From Nectonema munidae (lineage: Eukaryota; Nematomorpha; Nectonematoida; Nectonematidae): a DNA stretch of 64,000 nt. Under the pieces are notes generated by a model. That model was not told where the DNA came from. It made no database searches and saw only the letters and a list, made by a program, of their open reading frames with translations. Of this stretch, positions 13,201 to 24,475 are shown piece after piece. The stretch lies in the NCBI GenBank assembly GCA_030549495.1, contig JAUIRK010000052.1:661208-725207 (forward strand). The letters run 5' to 3'. The position numbers and the translations under genes are program-made. Position 1 is the stretch's first letter, and the number at the start of each line of letters is the position of its first letter.

Positions 13201-16200
13201 TGTAGAAATAAAAAAAACTTCACATTTCCCTTTTGGGTCCATTTGGACCCAAAATTGTTTATGTCATAAAAAGTTTTAATTATAACAAAAAATGCATTAA
13301 ATTTTATTTGTAATTGAACTTAACGCCACGGTGATTTTTAAAAAAAAATTTGTGAAAAAAATGAGTGTTTTTATACTTTTTTTTTTGAAAAAATTTCACA
13401 TTTTAGTAACTTAAAAATAAAATATAAATTGAACTTGTATTTTTTGTCTTTTTGATTGAATCTTTTCAGATTCTTTCAAAAAAGAGAATTTTGATGTTGA
13501 ATTTTATAAAACAAAAATTTTCAAACTTTATTCTGTGTAGTTTAGACATTGAACTTTTTTTTAAATTCATAGTTATGTATTCAAAAATTGTTAACACATT
13601 CCAAAATCATCGTTTCTAAAAGTCTCTGAATGTTCTTTATATGAAAGTTTCTCTTAAAGTGATGATCAGATTTCTATAGGATCTTCATCAACAGATGGAA
13701 GCGAAAATTCAGGATGTGTTCAAGAAGCTTGAGTTGTTTTTTCCAAAGATAAAAAAATGAATGAAGTTGTATTCTTCCAGCAAATATAATTTCCCCAAAG
13801 CCAGGTCCAACAAGATATTCTATTTCTCGAGTGGATGATGAGGTTTCTGCATTCTCTCTTTTTTTTCTCCATGTATCGTAAATATAATTCTGGAAAATAC
13901 TAATAAAAAAGGAGAAGATAAGTTTGGAGTAAAATGGAAAAGTTTGGATTATGTTGAGTTGAATGCTTTTTATGGAGTTCTAATTCTGCTTGGTGTTAAT
14001 TAGTCCAAAAATGAAACGACTATAAATCTTTGGAGTCAAGAAAACGGTAGACCTATTTTTGCTGCAACTATGACTCTCCAGTCGCCACAGGTTTGATGAA
14101 TTATGCTCTACTTTAAGATTTCAGAGAAGGAAAACTAGAAATCAAAGAAAACAAAAAGATAAATTCGCAGTTTTTCGTGATTTTTGGACAATTTAGAGCT
14201 TAATTTTTGAAAAATTGTATAATTTAAACTTTTTTTGTTACAATTGACGAACAATTAAAAGATTTTCGAGGTGGAGCTCCTTTTATACAGTATATGCAAA
14301 AAAAAACCAGCCAAATAAGGTTTTAAATTTTGGGCTTTATGTGATTCTAGTAAATATTATGTTTGGAGACTTAAACCTTATTTAGGCAAGAAGTATGATT
14401 CAATAAAAAAATTTTTTGGAGAAAATGTTGTCTTACAGCTTTCAGATGGCTTGAGAGGCTACAATATTACATTCGACAATTTCTTACTTGCTAGATGAAA
14501 AGTTGCTGGAAAAAAATCACATGTATAGGAATACTTAAAAAAATAAAGCATCTCTTCCAGAACATTTTTCTTCAATTAAAGGAAGATCACAATACAGCTG
14601 CTCACTTTATCTTTTCACAAAAGACTTTACAATGGTATCATGTATGCAAGAAAAAGTTTGGGATATTTCAGCATTTACTTCTTGGATACTTGGGGAAAGC
14701 AACTTGTTTTAGCACATATAGAAACAAGGGCAAAACTTTAGCGAGAATCATTTCAAGCAAAACATCTTGCAGAAAAGAAAATACAGAATTGAAAAGAAAA
14801 AGAAGAAGATGTCAGCTTTGTAAGGGAGCAGACAACAAATATGCCTCCTCTACCCGCATTATTTGTAATAAATTTGTTTGTAAAGAGCATTACAACAAAA
14901 TTTGTAAAAATTGTTCAAATTAATCCTATAGTTGTATATTTAAATTTTATTTTTATTTTTTTTAAAAAACATTTGATATTTCTTGTATTTTTTTTAAATT
15001 TTTATAAAAGTACTTTAGTACTTTTAATCTAAATTTTTGTACACATATGATAGCGTAATATTTTATCCATAATCGTATCACATTTGTGTATGTTTTGGTT
15101 TCATTCTTCTAGTTAATTTTTCTTATTCCTTGGTGGACATCTTCTAGCTTCTAATTTGACATTTGATATCACCGACTCTCAAAAGTCGTTTCGTGTTTTT
15201 CGCGCATTTTTATCACGGTTATCAATCATAAATTGATTACAAACATTTTTGCAACATGTACCCCCTTTTTTGTAAAACTTCTGAAAATAATATTATTATT
15301 ATTCGATGACCGAATATCCAAATACTTTCTTTCCCAATTGCGTGGCTGGTGTTTTCGAGTTGTTGGAGTCAGACATTTTAAAAGATTAAGAGAGTAGGAA
15401 TCAGAGTCGGAGTATTTTGAGTATTAAAAAATTTTTTTTAAAAACATTTAAAATAATTTTAAAAATAAATAATCCAATATTTGTAAGCATATGGAGTTGC
15501 AATTTCATCATTTCAAAGTTGGAAGTAAGGTATCGCATTAAAGTAAGGTTTTAACAGTAGAAAAGCCAAAATTTTTGTACCTAGATAAGGAAATATTATA
15601 TACCATCCCAACATAAAAGTTAACAAAGACAAAAAAGTTTAACATACGATGGATTCGAAACTTACTTTTACTTCAAAGCTACAAGGGGCGTGAGTAAGGT
15701 TGGTTAGATACTGGGTTTCAATAATTCAATGTCTTGGGTTCGATCCCGCATCAAGCCTACTTTCCTCTCAGTTCGATACAAGCGGCGCAATTGTGCCTTC
15801 TCGATTAAAATATCCCACAGGACACCTTTACCTTCATGTATTATTATAAGCAACACAAAACAGCTATTTGTTTCTGACTATATCCATCAGGCTTCCATAA
15901 AACCGGTTTGCACAATCGAGGTAAAAAAAGTTCACAGCCCTGAATGCTTTTTTCTTTCCATTACACTCATTGCTGAAAAAAGCGTCTCAGACAACTATGG
16001 TGGTGAACAGGAATAGAAGAAAAAGAAGCTTCTAATCTTTTACATTGTCGTCAGAAGCAAGTTGTGACAATTTCCTCCACTTATACCGACAAATGTCATT
16101 TCTCAATGTAATTTCTTTTTTCAATGGTCTTTCCCTAGAGGAAAATGCATTTGAAAGCACTCAGACAGAGGCACCCAATTTTCGCTAAAAACAAAGGCTA

Positions 16201-19200
16201 AAAACTTAAGACCTGTATGCGCCAAACGATCACCGGTCGCCCATCCCGGCATTGAGTAGCACTGAGTTGAGTTATTCGATCTATGAAAAATCTCTGTTCA
16301 AAATGTTTGTTGTAATGCTAGCATATATGTATACCATTTTTATTTCTAAATTGTCTTTTTTTAGTTTGAAATTGTCTTTTTTCAATCTAATTTGTGTTTT
16401 TTAAGTCCTAAATTGTCTTTTTTTTGAGAACAAAAATTATTGACAAGAAAAAATCAATAAAACTTTGTCGTATCTTTGTATGTTGAATCAGGTTTTAGTC
16501 CCGCATGTCCCAATATTTATGATATTATTACCTTATTGAAAGCTTTTTGATCTAAGATTGACTACTGACTTTTTGACAAGGAATCCTTTTTTATAGTAAA
16601 AATGACAAATTGTTAATTAATATCTAGGACAAAAGAAAAGGAATTATTTCAAATTTTTGAAAAAATTAATTTATTCATGCTTAAAAAAGTGTAACAGTTA
16701 AAAATGAAAATATAAATGGAATTGTCAAATGCATGTCCAAAGAATATAGTAAGATATTTCAAAAATATGTGCGCAATCCAACTTTACATCTTTCATATTT
16801 ATAAATAGATAAATAAATACGCAGTCCACTAATCAGTTCACAAATTGACTGCCATTTTTAGAGATTACACGAATCGACTGAAATTTTTAGGCATTTCATG
16901 AATGAATGCATACACACCTAGATTGACTAAATCTATAGAAGCAAATATGAGAGAAGCAGTAGTGTAAAGATGAAAAATCTTCTCTTCTCGTAATAAATCA
17001 TTTAAGGATGATTTCTTTCGTGCATTGAATGCCATATATAATACATATTGAAGCAAGTAATATTATGCATGGTAATTACTTTTCCGAATCTGGGAAAGAA
17101 GTTTTGCGCGCCAATTATTGTTAATAATAAATGCGCTAAATTGAATAAATTATTCCGCGTATAATTATTTATTTTTATTGATACACACTCTTTCATTTTT
17201 GTATTAATGCAAAAAAGATGAAAATACAGCGTCTAAACTTGTTGTACAGATAATTTGATTCAAGGAAGGAATAAAATTAATTCGTCAAATAGATGATAAT
17301 AAGATTCATGAATTTTTATTGATTTTTTAGGGGTCGACTCCGATCTTTGATTTCAAAAGTTAACAAACCTACAAGAAATAGTAGCAACTTTAAGATTAAG
17401 TTGATTCAACATCTGATTAAAATATCAGCATAGAGATTAAAATATCCATTGGCACAAAATATGCGTGCGACATTTTACTCACTATATCCCAAATCATCAC
17501 AAAATTTTATTGTTTGAAACAAATTAAAAATATTGTTATGTTTTTGAATGTTTTAATTCATTAAAAATGAAAACTAAAAAAATTCGTTAAAAAAAATATA
17601 TATATATTTTGCATCCTAAACATGACAAAATATTGAAATACATGGAATCATTTCAATTTAGTCTCAAAAAATTAAGATTTTGAAGAGTTTCGAATAGATT
17701 TTGGTAAAAAGTCATTTTTTTATCATAAGAAATTGAAAAAAGAAATTATTACTAGAAAAGTATACTTGATTTATGAAAGGTTTCACATCAAAGTGATAAA
17801 GATGATGATTATTATACATCTTGAATTATTATTATGATATAAAATGTTAACGCTTCTAAACTTACAAGTTAAGCGAAAATTTAACTAACTTTACTAACAC
17901 ATTCCATCAGTTTTGCCTCGTATATTCTAGGAAGATCTTTACACCCACAAAAGATGATATATGACTTAAAAAGATATTCATTCGTGTTTTGAGGAGGATG
18001 TAGTTATGGTAAGTAAGCATGTTTTTGTTAACGAAAAAATTTCTCGTCCTAATTTCTTTAATCGGTTAATTTCGCGAAAATGTTGAGTCCATCATATGTA
18101 CATGAGATACAAAAAGTTCGGGAAAGAGAATGAGGAAAAATCAAACGAAATTTTGTTAGAACATGATTTCAAGTGCCAGAACATTAAAATAAGGTGTTAC
18201 GTAATGTCGTTTTTCAAAAAAAAACATGATATAATTACACAAGCCATTTGTTTTATAATAGTTTTAAATAGTTTGAAAGTATTATTAATTTATATATGTA
18301 AATTTTATCATGTGCTAAAAGTTTTGCAAGTTGGATAAACAGGTTAATTATGGTCTACTTCGGTCCGTTTCACTGCTTAATTTTATCGGAACGAACACGA
18401 ACCGTAGTACATGATGCCCCCTGTGTTCTTCCACTATTATGGAACAAAGATAATGCATAATATAAAGAAAGATATGTAAAATGTTACTCCGAAAGCAGCA
18501 TTATGAGAACATTTGTAAAAACTAGTGACATTTTTGACAAACACGGACCAATAAAATAAAAGTCATCATCATCCATGAACGAAAATGCCAAAATAAGGAT
18601 AACATTTTTTTTTCATTTTTACTCCTCCCGCAGAGTTAGCATCATATTTTCCACTGGAAATTATTAACTAAGATAACAATGTGAGGAACAAATTTTTTAC
18701 AAACATATTGATTGTAACATTGTTATCAGTATTTTGTTCTTTTCGAAAATCTTATCGAAATTCTTTTGGGGCAAATTTTTTTTAACTGTTCAATATCAAT
18801 TAGTCAGAACACAAACACATGCCAACAGAAACAATTAATAACGTACAAAAAAGGCGAGAATTTTTTTTGATGTCATTTACGTCAAAAGTAGAGAGATGGA
18901 GATTAAATGCAGAAAGAGAAGAAATTTATTTATTAAACGAAATCGCCTAAAATACTATTTTTACATACTTTACTAGGAGATGAAAAATTGCGAATCTTTT
19001 TGGATATAAATCAGATATAGCTACTGCGTTTTTCATAGTTATGGAGTCTTGTGCTATGATGGACACCTTGCTATCAATCATGGATACTATTCCATGCCTC
19101 AATTGATGCGCCCATTTTCACCCCCTGTCCTAGTGTGCACTCGCATAGAAAACGCTCTTTCCAATTTTCAAGCACACATTTAAGATTCGTAGATGTTTTT

Positions 19201-22200
19201 GTGACTCAGATCTATAAGGAATCAAAGCATCGAATTTGCTGCTCAGAATAAAAAAGAATGATTTTTGAAAAGTTCCCTCTTGTGCATTGTCTTGCATATC
19301 GGATGCTTGATTAATTGATTGAAAAAATACTTTTGTCATTCATAAACATCATGTTTATTCCAATGAAATCTTCAACAAAATTGTTCACACTTTTTAACAT
19401 AGAACTGATCAAAAATAGGATATCATTCTTCACACTCATCTTCTACAAGCTAGACAAGGAAGCAAAATTACCGATAAGAATGAAGTTACGCTCGTTAGAA
19501 GCACATCTGGTCATAATGGATAAAGGTTCCAAGCAACAACAGAAAGTGTAAGAAAATGAGAAGTTTCCGCTCCGCCATGCTGATTCATGCTAGAACAATT
19601 TTGAACTGTGAATTGTTGATATTTCTTCATGACTTTCAACGTGCTTGTCGTTAACATTTTAAAAACTATTGGATGACACTTTTGACAGTTTGGGGTGTAA
19701 TTTTATCTGAAGTTCTTACAATACATTGATGGCACACGTAAGGAATAATGTGAAACTGTTCAGACACAAAATCTTAAGTGAGTTTTCGATCAGAAATAGA
19801 GAGTACAAGTATGGTCTCTGATAAGACTAATCTCGTATGATACCCACTTTACAACGAAGTAAAGTCCCTAAACAAACCGCAAATTTTTGCAAATTTCTAT
19901 TTTAGCATAACTTTGAGAATTTGAATAGTTTATTAATTTCCAAATAATGTCAATAATATTTAGACAAAAAATTAAGTTTTTCAAGCCCTATGTTTCTATT
20001 TACACACGTTAACCATTTTGCCGTTGTTTTTAAGTCATTTAATTTTTTTTTGACATAAATTACTCCTAGACCATTTTCATGTAATATTTCAGCTTATATT
20101 TATATTATACTCATCGCTTAGATAAGTCAAATTTTTCTCACCTTCAATTTTAATTGTAACAACAATCCTGATTTAACATGTGTAGCTTGTTAATTTCAAT
20201 TAAAACTCTCACCTTCATATTCTCTATATTATTGTGAATTTAAAAAATAACTTTTCAAATCAGTCCTTATAAATGTATGAAAAGTTTGCTTTTAAGAAAA
20301 ATTTCTACCAATTTTTTTATATTTTTTTTTACATAAATTGTTATGCTTAAATGGAGATCAATCAATATTTTTGGGATAGAGACAGGCAACTTTGTTTAAC
20401 CCTTAGAGCACCAATGTGAAATCGATGTGAAAATCAATTGCTTTAAATGCCTAAAATTGCATTGAAAAACAAGTTTATTCTTTAAAATCCTGTCCTCAAT
20501 GGGTTAAAGTGAGAGAGGTAGAGCTAAAATTTCTTTTACTTTAGAAACTAGATCCTGGAGTGTTTAGAAATTCTGCGATTGCCACATGAGACTAATTTGT
20601 TTCAAAGCGGCCGCGATGAGCAAGTTAACTTCTTCAAGGCCTCAATGACAGAAATGTTTTATTTACGAATTCTAGTGAGAAGAAGAAGCATTATTTTACA
20701 CAACGAGAAAAGATCACGAAACTTTACTCTAGAACCGAGCATCGTGGGAAGAGAAGCATTTTCGACCTTGAGATTTTCAAATTTGGTGAATATTTATGTA
20801 CTGGCTGAAAACGCTTAAAAAATTTAATTTGAAAGATTTTGTTTGATCGCCTCTACATTTCAGTCTAAAATTGATGTTAGGGTTAGCGTTAGAACATGTG
20901 TTAAAATGTGTATTTCCAATAGCAAATTTTTGCCCTCTTCCTTCATATAACCCGGGTTGAAAAGATGCAAAGTGTTCCAAAAGAAGAGACAAACAACATT
21001 TGGCAAGACTGAGGTTCGCCAGTGGTCCGCAGCCCCCAATTTGGGCAACATTTTTTTAATAAGATTGAGTAAGTATTAAAATTTTCAAGGTCAATATATT
21101 TTTATACAACAATTGCATTTTTTTGCAATTTCATTTCTTTTTTTATGTGAATTTTTTTGATACAAAAATTTGCTTCAAATGTTCAAGAAAATTGACTTTA
21201 AAATATTTTCTTTTATATCTTAAATTTATTTTTTTAATAAAAGTTTTTTTTTTAAAAACATTTAAAACAATAAGTGTTATTTATGTGTTAGTCAACTGAT
21301 TCTCCCAAAAAATGCATTCCAGTGTTAAATGTTTAGTTAGTTAGAAACCGTGTTGCGAAATGAAAGGATTCTGACATTTTAAACGGATAGGAGTAGGAGT
21401 CCTTATAAATGAAATTTAGAGAGGGAAGAGGATTTTTTAAAGGATTTTTAAAATAAAGAAAAAAAAATTTCAGTTTTCTAAGCATATGAAGTGGCCTTTC
21501 TTTAGTAGAAGTCGGAAGTGACATATGGTTTTAAATATTTGAAGTCGTAATAAGATTTTTAAATATTTGGATTCGGAGACAGAGAGTTCAAAGTTTTTTG
21601 AGAAAGAAAAAAAAGAAGAAGAAGATTAGCCTCTAAAATTCTGATCCTTAGTCAAAGGGTGAAAGACAATTCGTTTCACTCTTAGCCTTTGAAATGGGAC
21701 TAAACAGAATGCGCGTTAACACAGAGAGAAGCATTATACTGCCTTGAGATATGCAAATGTATGCAATTTCTTATAGTATTATTTGCTTGTAGTATTATTT
21801 TCGAGAAAATCAAAGAAACGCAGAGAGACAGTGGACTTTCAAAACTCATTTCAAGCGAATGTGGCTTAATCCGTGACCCATAAAGATGATGATGGCTCAA
21901 CAAATAAAGGAAAAAAAGCTCTCATTTCAAATGGAGTGAATTTGGCGAAAAATTTGTATGCGTGAAATGAAATCGTAGTTGCACGCGCAAAGAAAATTCT
22001 GACTTTGATTCATCACAATGCGCCCCTCCAAGGAATTCTTTCAAGCGTGATGAACAGAAAATTGGATTAATTCATCTTTCCATGCATCCAACATGACTTG
22101 GAATACATTAAGCATCTTTGCGATGATAAACTTGTCTAATGTTTAAAGAGAATACTAAGTATATATATTTGAAATTGTTTTATAGCTCAAAGTATGCAGC

Positions 22201-24475
22201 AAACACAATGAAAGTGAGCTTAGGTCAAGTTGATCGAGGAAAATTTGATAAAAAGATGGATTTTGATAATAATAATAATAATAATAATAATAATCAATTT
22301 TTAGAGAATAAAAATTCTCGCTCTTGGAAACTTGGACAATAACTTTCTAATCATAAAAAGTGTACAACGCCAAAACAGTATTGTGATTAGCAAACAATTC
22401 CATCTCTGCCACACGCTCGACTAATAATATTGAAGAAAAGGGGGATGAAGGGAAATTGCTATTGCAGCGCCATGAATATTTTAGTATGTTTTCTAATCAA
22501 ACCAACGATTTTTCTTCCAATTCATGTTAAATCTGATTTTTTGCTTTAAAAAATTAGCTTGGAATTGAGTTCTTTTATTCAGCGTAGTAGTAACATAACC
22601 GATTTGCATGTAAAACGTGAATTAAATATAAATAATAATTTATAACTGTTTATAACTTTTTATGAAATTTCAATTATTAATTTATTATAGAAAAATTAAC
22701 AACTTATAAGTATTTTTCTAATATAATTTGAAACAAATATAAAAAGATTTTTTTATATTTCCGGCTTTGAGTGAAGATTTTGCATTTTTAACGCGAGAAT
22801 TTGAAAGTAGAACCTTGAATTCCCTTATTTCAATGTAAGCGCATGACTTCTGCGTACTTATTCCCTTGATTTGAGATGAGATGCGCACGAAATGAATTTT
22901 ACACCATTATATTTTTTGTTTGTGAAACGTAATCTGAATGGTGAAGTTTAAACTTTTTATATTTATTGGAAATTATGGAATTGATTTTTTAATTTGATTT
23001 TAATAAATGAAAAAGATTTTTATTAATACTATATCAAAATTTTCCCAATAATTAAAAAAGGAATCAACAAAAATGGGATAAATTTAAAACATATTTTTTA
23101 TTGTTTATTTATATAAAAAAAATCCTCTACTTGAAATAAAAATTTTTGAAGAACCAAATATTCTAGGGGAAAAGGACAAACACTGGGTAGAAACACGTGG
23201 GTAGAATTTTTTTATTTTTTTTTATTTTTTTTTGTAGTTTTTTTTCTTCCATTTATTTATAAAAAATAAAAATATCAGAGGTCTGGCAAGACCTCCGGGG
23301 GGCAAACTTGCCAGCCTTATTATATATTTAAATGTGTAAATCGTAAAATGCTTAAAAAATATACTTAAAATAAAAATTTTCAAATTTTATTTTGATTATT
23401 TGACAAATATAATATTTAAAATCGTGCAAATTGCAAAGTATAGGTAATAACTTTTGTAACATCGTATGAGATAGCAAAATATGAACAGAAAGTTTGATAT
23501 TTTTTGATATTTTAAAGAATATTTTTCGATTCTATGATTAAAGAATTTTATTTTGATTATTTGATAAAATATATTACTTAATATCGTGAAAAAATTGCAA
23601 AAATATAGGTAAAAACTTATCTAACATCCTCTCCCCTAATGAGGTATATCAAATCTTACATCTAGCAAAATATGAACTGACAGGTTGGAGATGAATCATC
23701 GTAGTATACAGGTTGGAGATGAATCATCGTATTATACAGGTTGGAGATGAATCATCGTATTATACAGGTTGGAGATGAATCATCGTAATATACGGGTTGG
23801 AGATATATATATAAATAACTTTAATTAAAAGCCCACAATTATTAGTTTCTTTGTTGATAAAAAGTGATGAACAAGATTTGTTATTCCTCGCAGATATGCT
23901 CGAAAGAAAAAGATAACTTTTTATACTCTAAATAGGGCGATCATTCATTTCATTTGGGGAAATCGATTTTTCAAGCCTCAAGGTGAAGTGAAAAGGGCGG
24001 ATAAAAAATTTTTTCATACCAAATATCACAAAAAATTGGTAATCCCGCAAACCATGATAATAAATCTCATCTGGCGAAAACACTGCAGGAAAGAATGAAA
24101 GAAAGAGTGGCGAGATACCTTGACATTTTCCTCGCCAATGCCCTTTTGGCTGTTTAGCGAAGACACGATGGAGCCAAAGGGTGCCAGTTCTTGGACGAAG
24201 AGAAAGTCCGTGTTCGTTTCATAGGAGATGGGGTAGGTGTTGAGGATGTTGGGATGGGGAGAGAGGAAGTAGGAATACGTGAGTTCGCGCAAAAATTCCT
24301 TGTACTTCGTGATTTCCTTCTGCCTGCACTTCAGCACAATGACTTCTTTGGTGACGAGATGCTGTGCCTTGAAGATGGAGCCTAGAGCGGTTTGAGCGAT
24401 TTCGCAAAGCACTTTGTACTCCTGCTCGATCTTGATTTGCGCAGGACGAATGTTGAGCACTTGTTTGAAGCTCAT
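3962..24475 (-). CDS. SBK-family kinase-fold protein, probable pseudokinase (4 coding exons)
   Basis: Four exons with GT-AG boundaries and matching phases (0, 1, 0) give a 362-residue protein. Order: 24119-24475, 11605-11734, 6537-6838, 3962-4261. The closest family I recognise is SBK1 (SH3-binding domain kinase): the stretches FVQELAPFG, SSAIDFMHSK, APEVC-like TPPEVC, DTWSFGVLI and FPW align with it in order. The beta-3 Lys (K49, VLK) and alpha-C Glu (E64) are kept. The glycine loop reads EIAQTALGSIF, so only the third Gly (G32) remains. The HRD motif is H139-T-D141, with Arg at the HRDxK Lys position and N146 kept. The DFG motif reads G163-F-D165, so the metal-binding Asp is missing. The Asp in helix F (D204) is present. 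From this I infer weak or no phosphotransfer and a scaffolding or regulatory role. The 99-residue C-terminal exon begins like the end of the C-lobe and then becomes family-unlike. The total length is close to vertebrate SBK proteins. An active kinase with unusual chemistry cannot be excluded. Confidence 0.85.
4262..6536 (-). other. Intron 3 of the SBK-like gene
   Basis: Apart from the SINE at 5366-5497 I see no feature here. The sequence is AT-rich, and pyrimidine tracts around 5780-5830 are the only visible bias. Confidence 0.6.
5366..5497 (-). mobile_element. tRNA-derived SINE, diverged copy
   Basis: On the minus strand the order is a tRNA-like head with GGTTAGATGCTGG, a B-box-like GGATTCGAACCCGC, a central AGTTCGATATATGCG motif and a tail ending CATTGAAAACACCCC. 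The same order of motifs occurs at 8740-8895, 15684-15840 and 49318-49470. This copy lies in intron 3 of the SBK-like gene. Confidence 0.7.
6537..6838 (-). CDS. SBK-like gene, coding exon 3
   Basis: The acceptor AAG at 6839-6840 and donor GTAAG at 6532-6536 bound a 302-nt exon. Two bases complete G163 of the changed DFG motif. The exon then covers the activation segment, TPPEVC (the APE Glu is E187), SMDTWSFGVLI with the helix-F Asp (D204), and GSFPW. These align with the SBK1 C-lobe. Confidence 0.85.
7321..7482 (-). pseudogene. Orphan coding-like segment, unidentified C-terminal fragment
   Basis: A minus-strand open stretch of 53 codons ends in TAA. It has codon use quite unlike its surroundings (GTG AAG AAA GCC CTG ATC AAG GAT), and a helical, charged product: IIEVLKFVFDVCPQ, then DEVKKALIKDKVEKLR. 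An in-frame TAA lies just upstream, and no AG acceptor lies next to the open stretch, so I cannot join it to an exon. It lies in intron 2 of the SBK-like gene on the same strand. It could be a fragment of a retrocopied or duplicated gene, or an exon of a nested gene whose acceptor I missed. I do not recognise the protein. Confidence 0.4.
8040..8310. repeat. Dispersed AT-rich repeat, copy 1
   Basis: Phrases such as AATTTTATTTTGATTATTTG, AATCGTGCAAATTGCAAA and GGTAATAACTTTTGTAACA recur at 23370-23670. Both copies run into TATACAGGTTGG. In copy 2 this end is expanded to a minisatellite. No coding part is visible. Class unknown; a non-autonomous Helitron-like or other MITE is possible. Confidence 0.65.
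8740..8895 (-). mobile_element. tRNA-derived SINE
   Basis: Read on the minus strand it starts GGGGGCGGGTGTGAGTAAGG, continues with TTGGTTAGATACTGGGTTTC and a diverged B box, and has the conserved central AGTTGGGCATATAAGGAGCG part and CTTTCTCGATGAAA. It matches the copies at 15684 and 49318 in order and spacing. Confidence 0.75.
10640..10735 (-). mobile_element. tRNA-like SINE head, diverged
   Basis: The minus strand reads GGGGGCAATGAGATGATGG, then a TTAGACC region, then CTTGGGGTCGATCCCTGAT, which resembles a Pol III B box. The spacing resembles the SINE heads elsewhere in the window, but the tail after the B box differs. It may be a second SINE family or a tRNA-derived fragment. It does not fold into a convincing complete tRNA. 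Confidence 0.4.
11605..11734 (-). CDS. SBK-like gene, coding exon 2 (catalytic loop)
   Basis: The acceptor TTTTAG precedes 11734 and the donor GTAA follows 11605. The 130-nt exon joins exon 1 in phase 0 and exon 3 in phase 1. It encodes SQLSSAIDFMHSKDVVHTD, then IRAENVLVF and VKLAG. That is the kinase catalytic loop, with HTD in place of HRD and Arg in place of the HRDxK Lys, up to the first residue of the changed DFG. Confidence 0.88.
13043..14925 (+). mobile_element. piggyBac (PGBD4-like) element, broken
   Basis: The left end is TTAA followed by CCCTCATCACCTCTTCGCG, the standard start of a piggyBac terminal repeat. A palindromic GGGTCCATTTGGACCC sits just inside (near 13234). Transposase pieces follow in family order: TIDEQLKDFRGGAPF with the first catalytic Asp (about 14243-14287), a YYVWRLKPYLGKKYDS-type stretch, LSDGLRGYN followed by FDNF with the second Asp (about 14440-14482), and the Cys-rich C terminus CQLCKG...CNKFVCKEHY (14814-14896). 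The third Asp region (GVDxxDQ) is missing, and several stops and frame changes are present. I found no right-hand AGGGTTAA end, so the 3' boundary is only the ORF end. Confidence 0.8.
15684..15840 (+). mobile_element. tRNA-derived SINE, best-preserved copy
   Basis: The head reads GGGGCGTGAGTAAGGTTGG (A-box-like), then TTAGATACTGGGTTTC, and GGGTTCGATCCCGC, a near-perfect Pol III B box. Downstream is a conserved body with AGTTCGATACAAGCGGCGCA and TGCCTTCTCGATTAAAA, shared with the copy at 49318 (AAGCGGCACAAGTTTGCC). No poly(A) tail is obvious. Confidence 0.8.
20400..20503. mobile_element. Small piggyBac-type MITE, 104 bp
   Basis: TTAA flanks both sides (20396-20399 and 20504-20507). The ends are CCCTTAGAGCACC and, inverted, CCCATTGAGGAC, which match the piggyBac rule TTAA-CCC...GGG-TTAA. 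There is no coding sequence. A related end, TTAACTCTTTGAGGACC, occurs at 49965. Confidence 0.6.
22265..22294. repeat. (AAT)n microsatellite
   Basis: About ten uninterrupted ATA/AAT units. Confidence 0.95.
23278..23318. other. Pair of adjacent perfect hairpins
   Basis: GAGGTCT-GGCA-AGACCTC forms a 7-bp stem. It is followed within ten bases by GGCAAACTTGCC, a self-complementary stem. The pair stands in AT-rich DNA just before the dispersed repeat. Such tandem stems are found at the 3' ends of some LINEs, but no LINE coding part is seen beside it. Confidence 0.4.
23370..23675. repeat. Dispersed AT-rich repeat, copy 2 (partly doubled)
   Basis: Two successive diverged units carry TTTTATTTTGATTATTTGA and GCAAAATATGAAC phrases that also occur at 8040-8310. 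The block leads straight into the 28-bp minisatellite. Confidence 0.65.
23680..23804. repeat. 28-bp minisatellite, about 4.5 units
   Basis: Units starting at 23680, 23708, 23736, 23764 and 23792 share ACAGGTTGGAGATGAATCAT followed by CGTANTAT. Differences between the full units are confined to one or two positions, so the expansion is recent. A single diverged unit start (TATACAGGTTGG) ends the copy at 8.3 kb. Confidence 0.9.
24119..24475 (-). CDS. SBK-like gene, coding exon 1
   Basis: The ATG at 24475 is the first in-frame Met after an in-frame TGA. The exon encodes 119 residues: an N-terminal extension of about 20, then the N-lobe with the eroded glycine loop (EIAQTALGSIF), VLK (K49), FLRE (E64) and the hinge FVQELAPFGS. 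It ends GEENVK with the donor GTATCT at 24113-24118. The phase agrees with exon 2. Confidence 0.85.

Larger units (their letters stand above)
11735..24118 (-). other. Intron 1 of the SBK-like gene (12.4 kb)
   Basis: This long intron holds the second piggyBac (13043-14925), a SINE (15684-15840), a small piggyBac-type MITE (20400-20503), an AAT microsatellite (22265-22294) and the dispersed repeat with minisatellite (23370-23810). The remaining stretches, especially 11.8-13.0, 16.3-20.3 and 20.6-22.2 kb, show only short chance ORFs. Confidence 0.6.

Noticed and set aside
16195-16285. A stretch whose reverse complement (CCGGGATGGGCGACCGGTGA) recalls the 5S rRNA 3' half
   Set aside because: The match is limited to the GGATGGGNGACCG core; the rest of a 5S gene and its internal boxes are absent.
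18355-18410. Imperfect inverted phrase around GGTCTACTTCGGTCC and GAACCGTAGTAC
   Set aside because: Too short and too imperfect to call a MITE; no target duplication.
20880-20900. GTTAGGGTTAGCGTTAG, telomere-like phrase
   Set aside because: Only about two imperfect units; no telomeric array or subtelomeric context.
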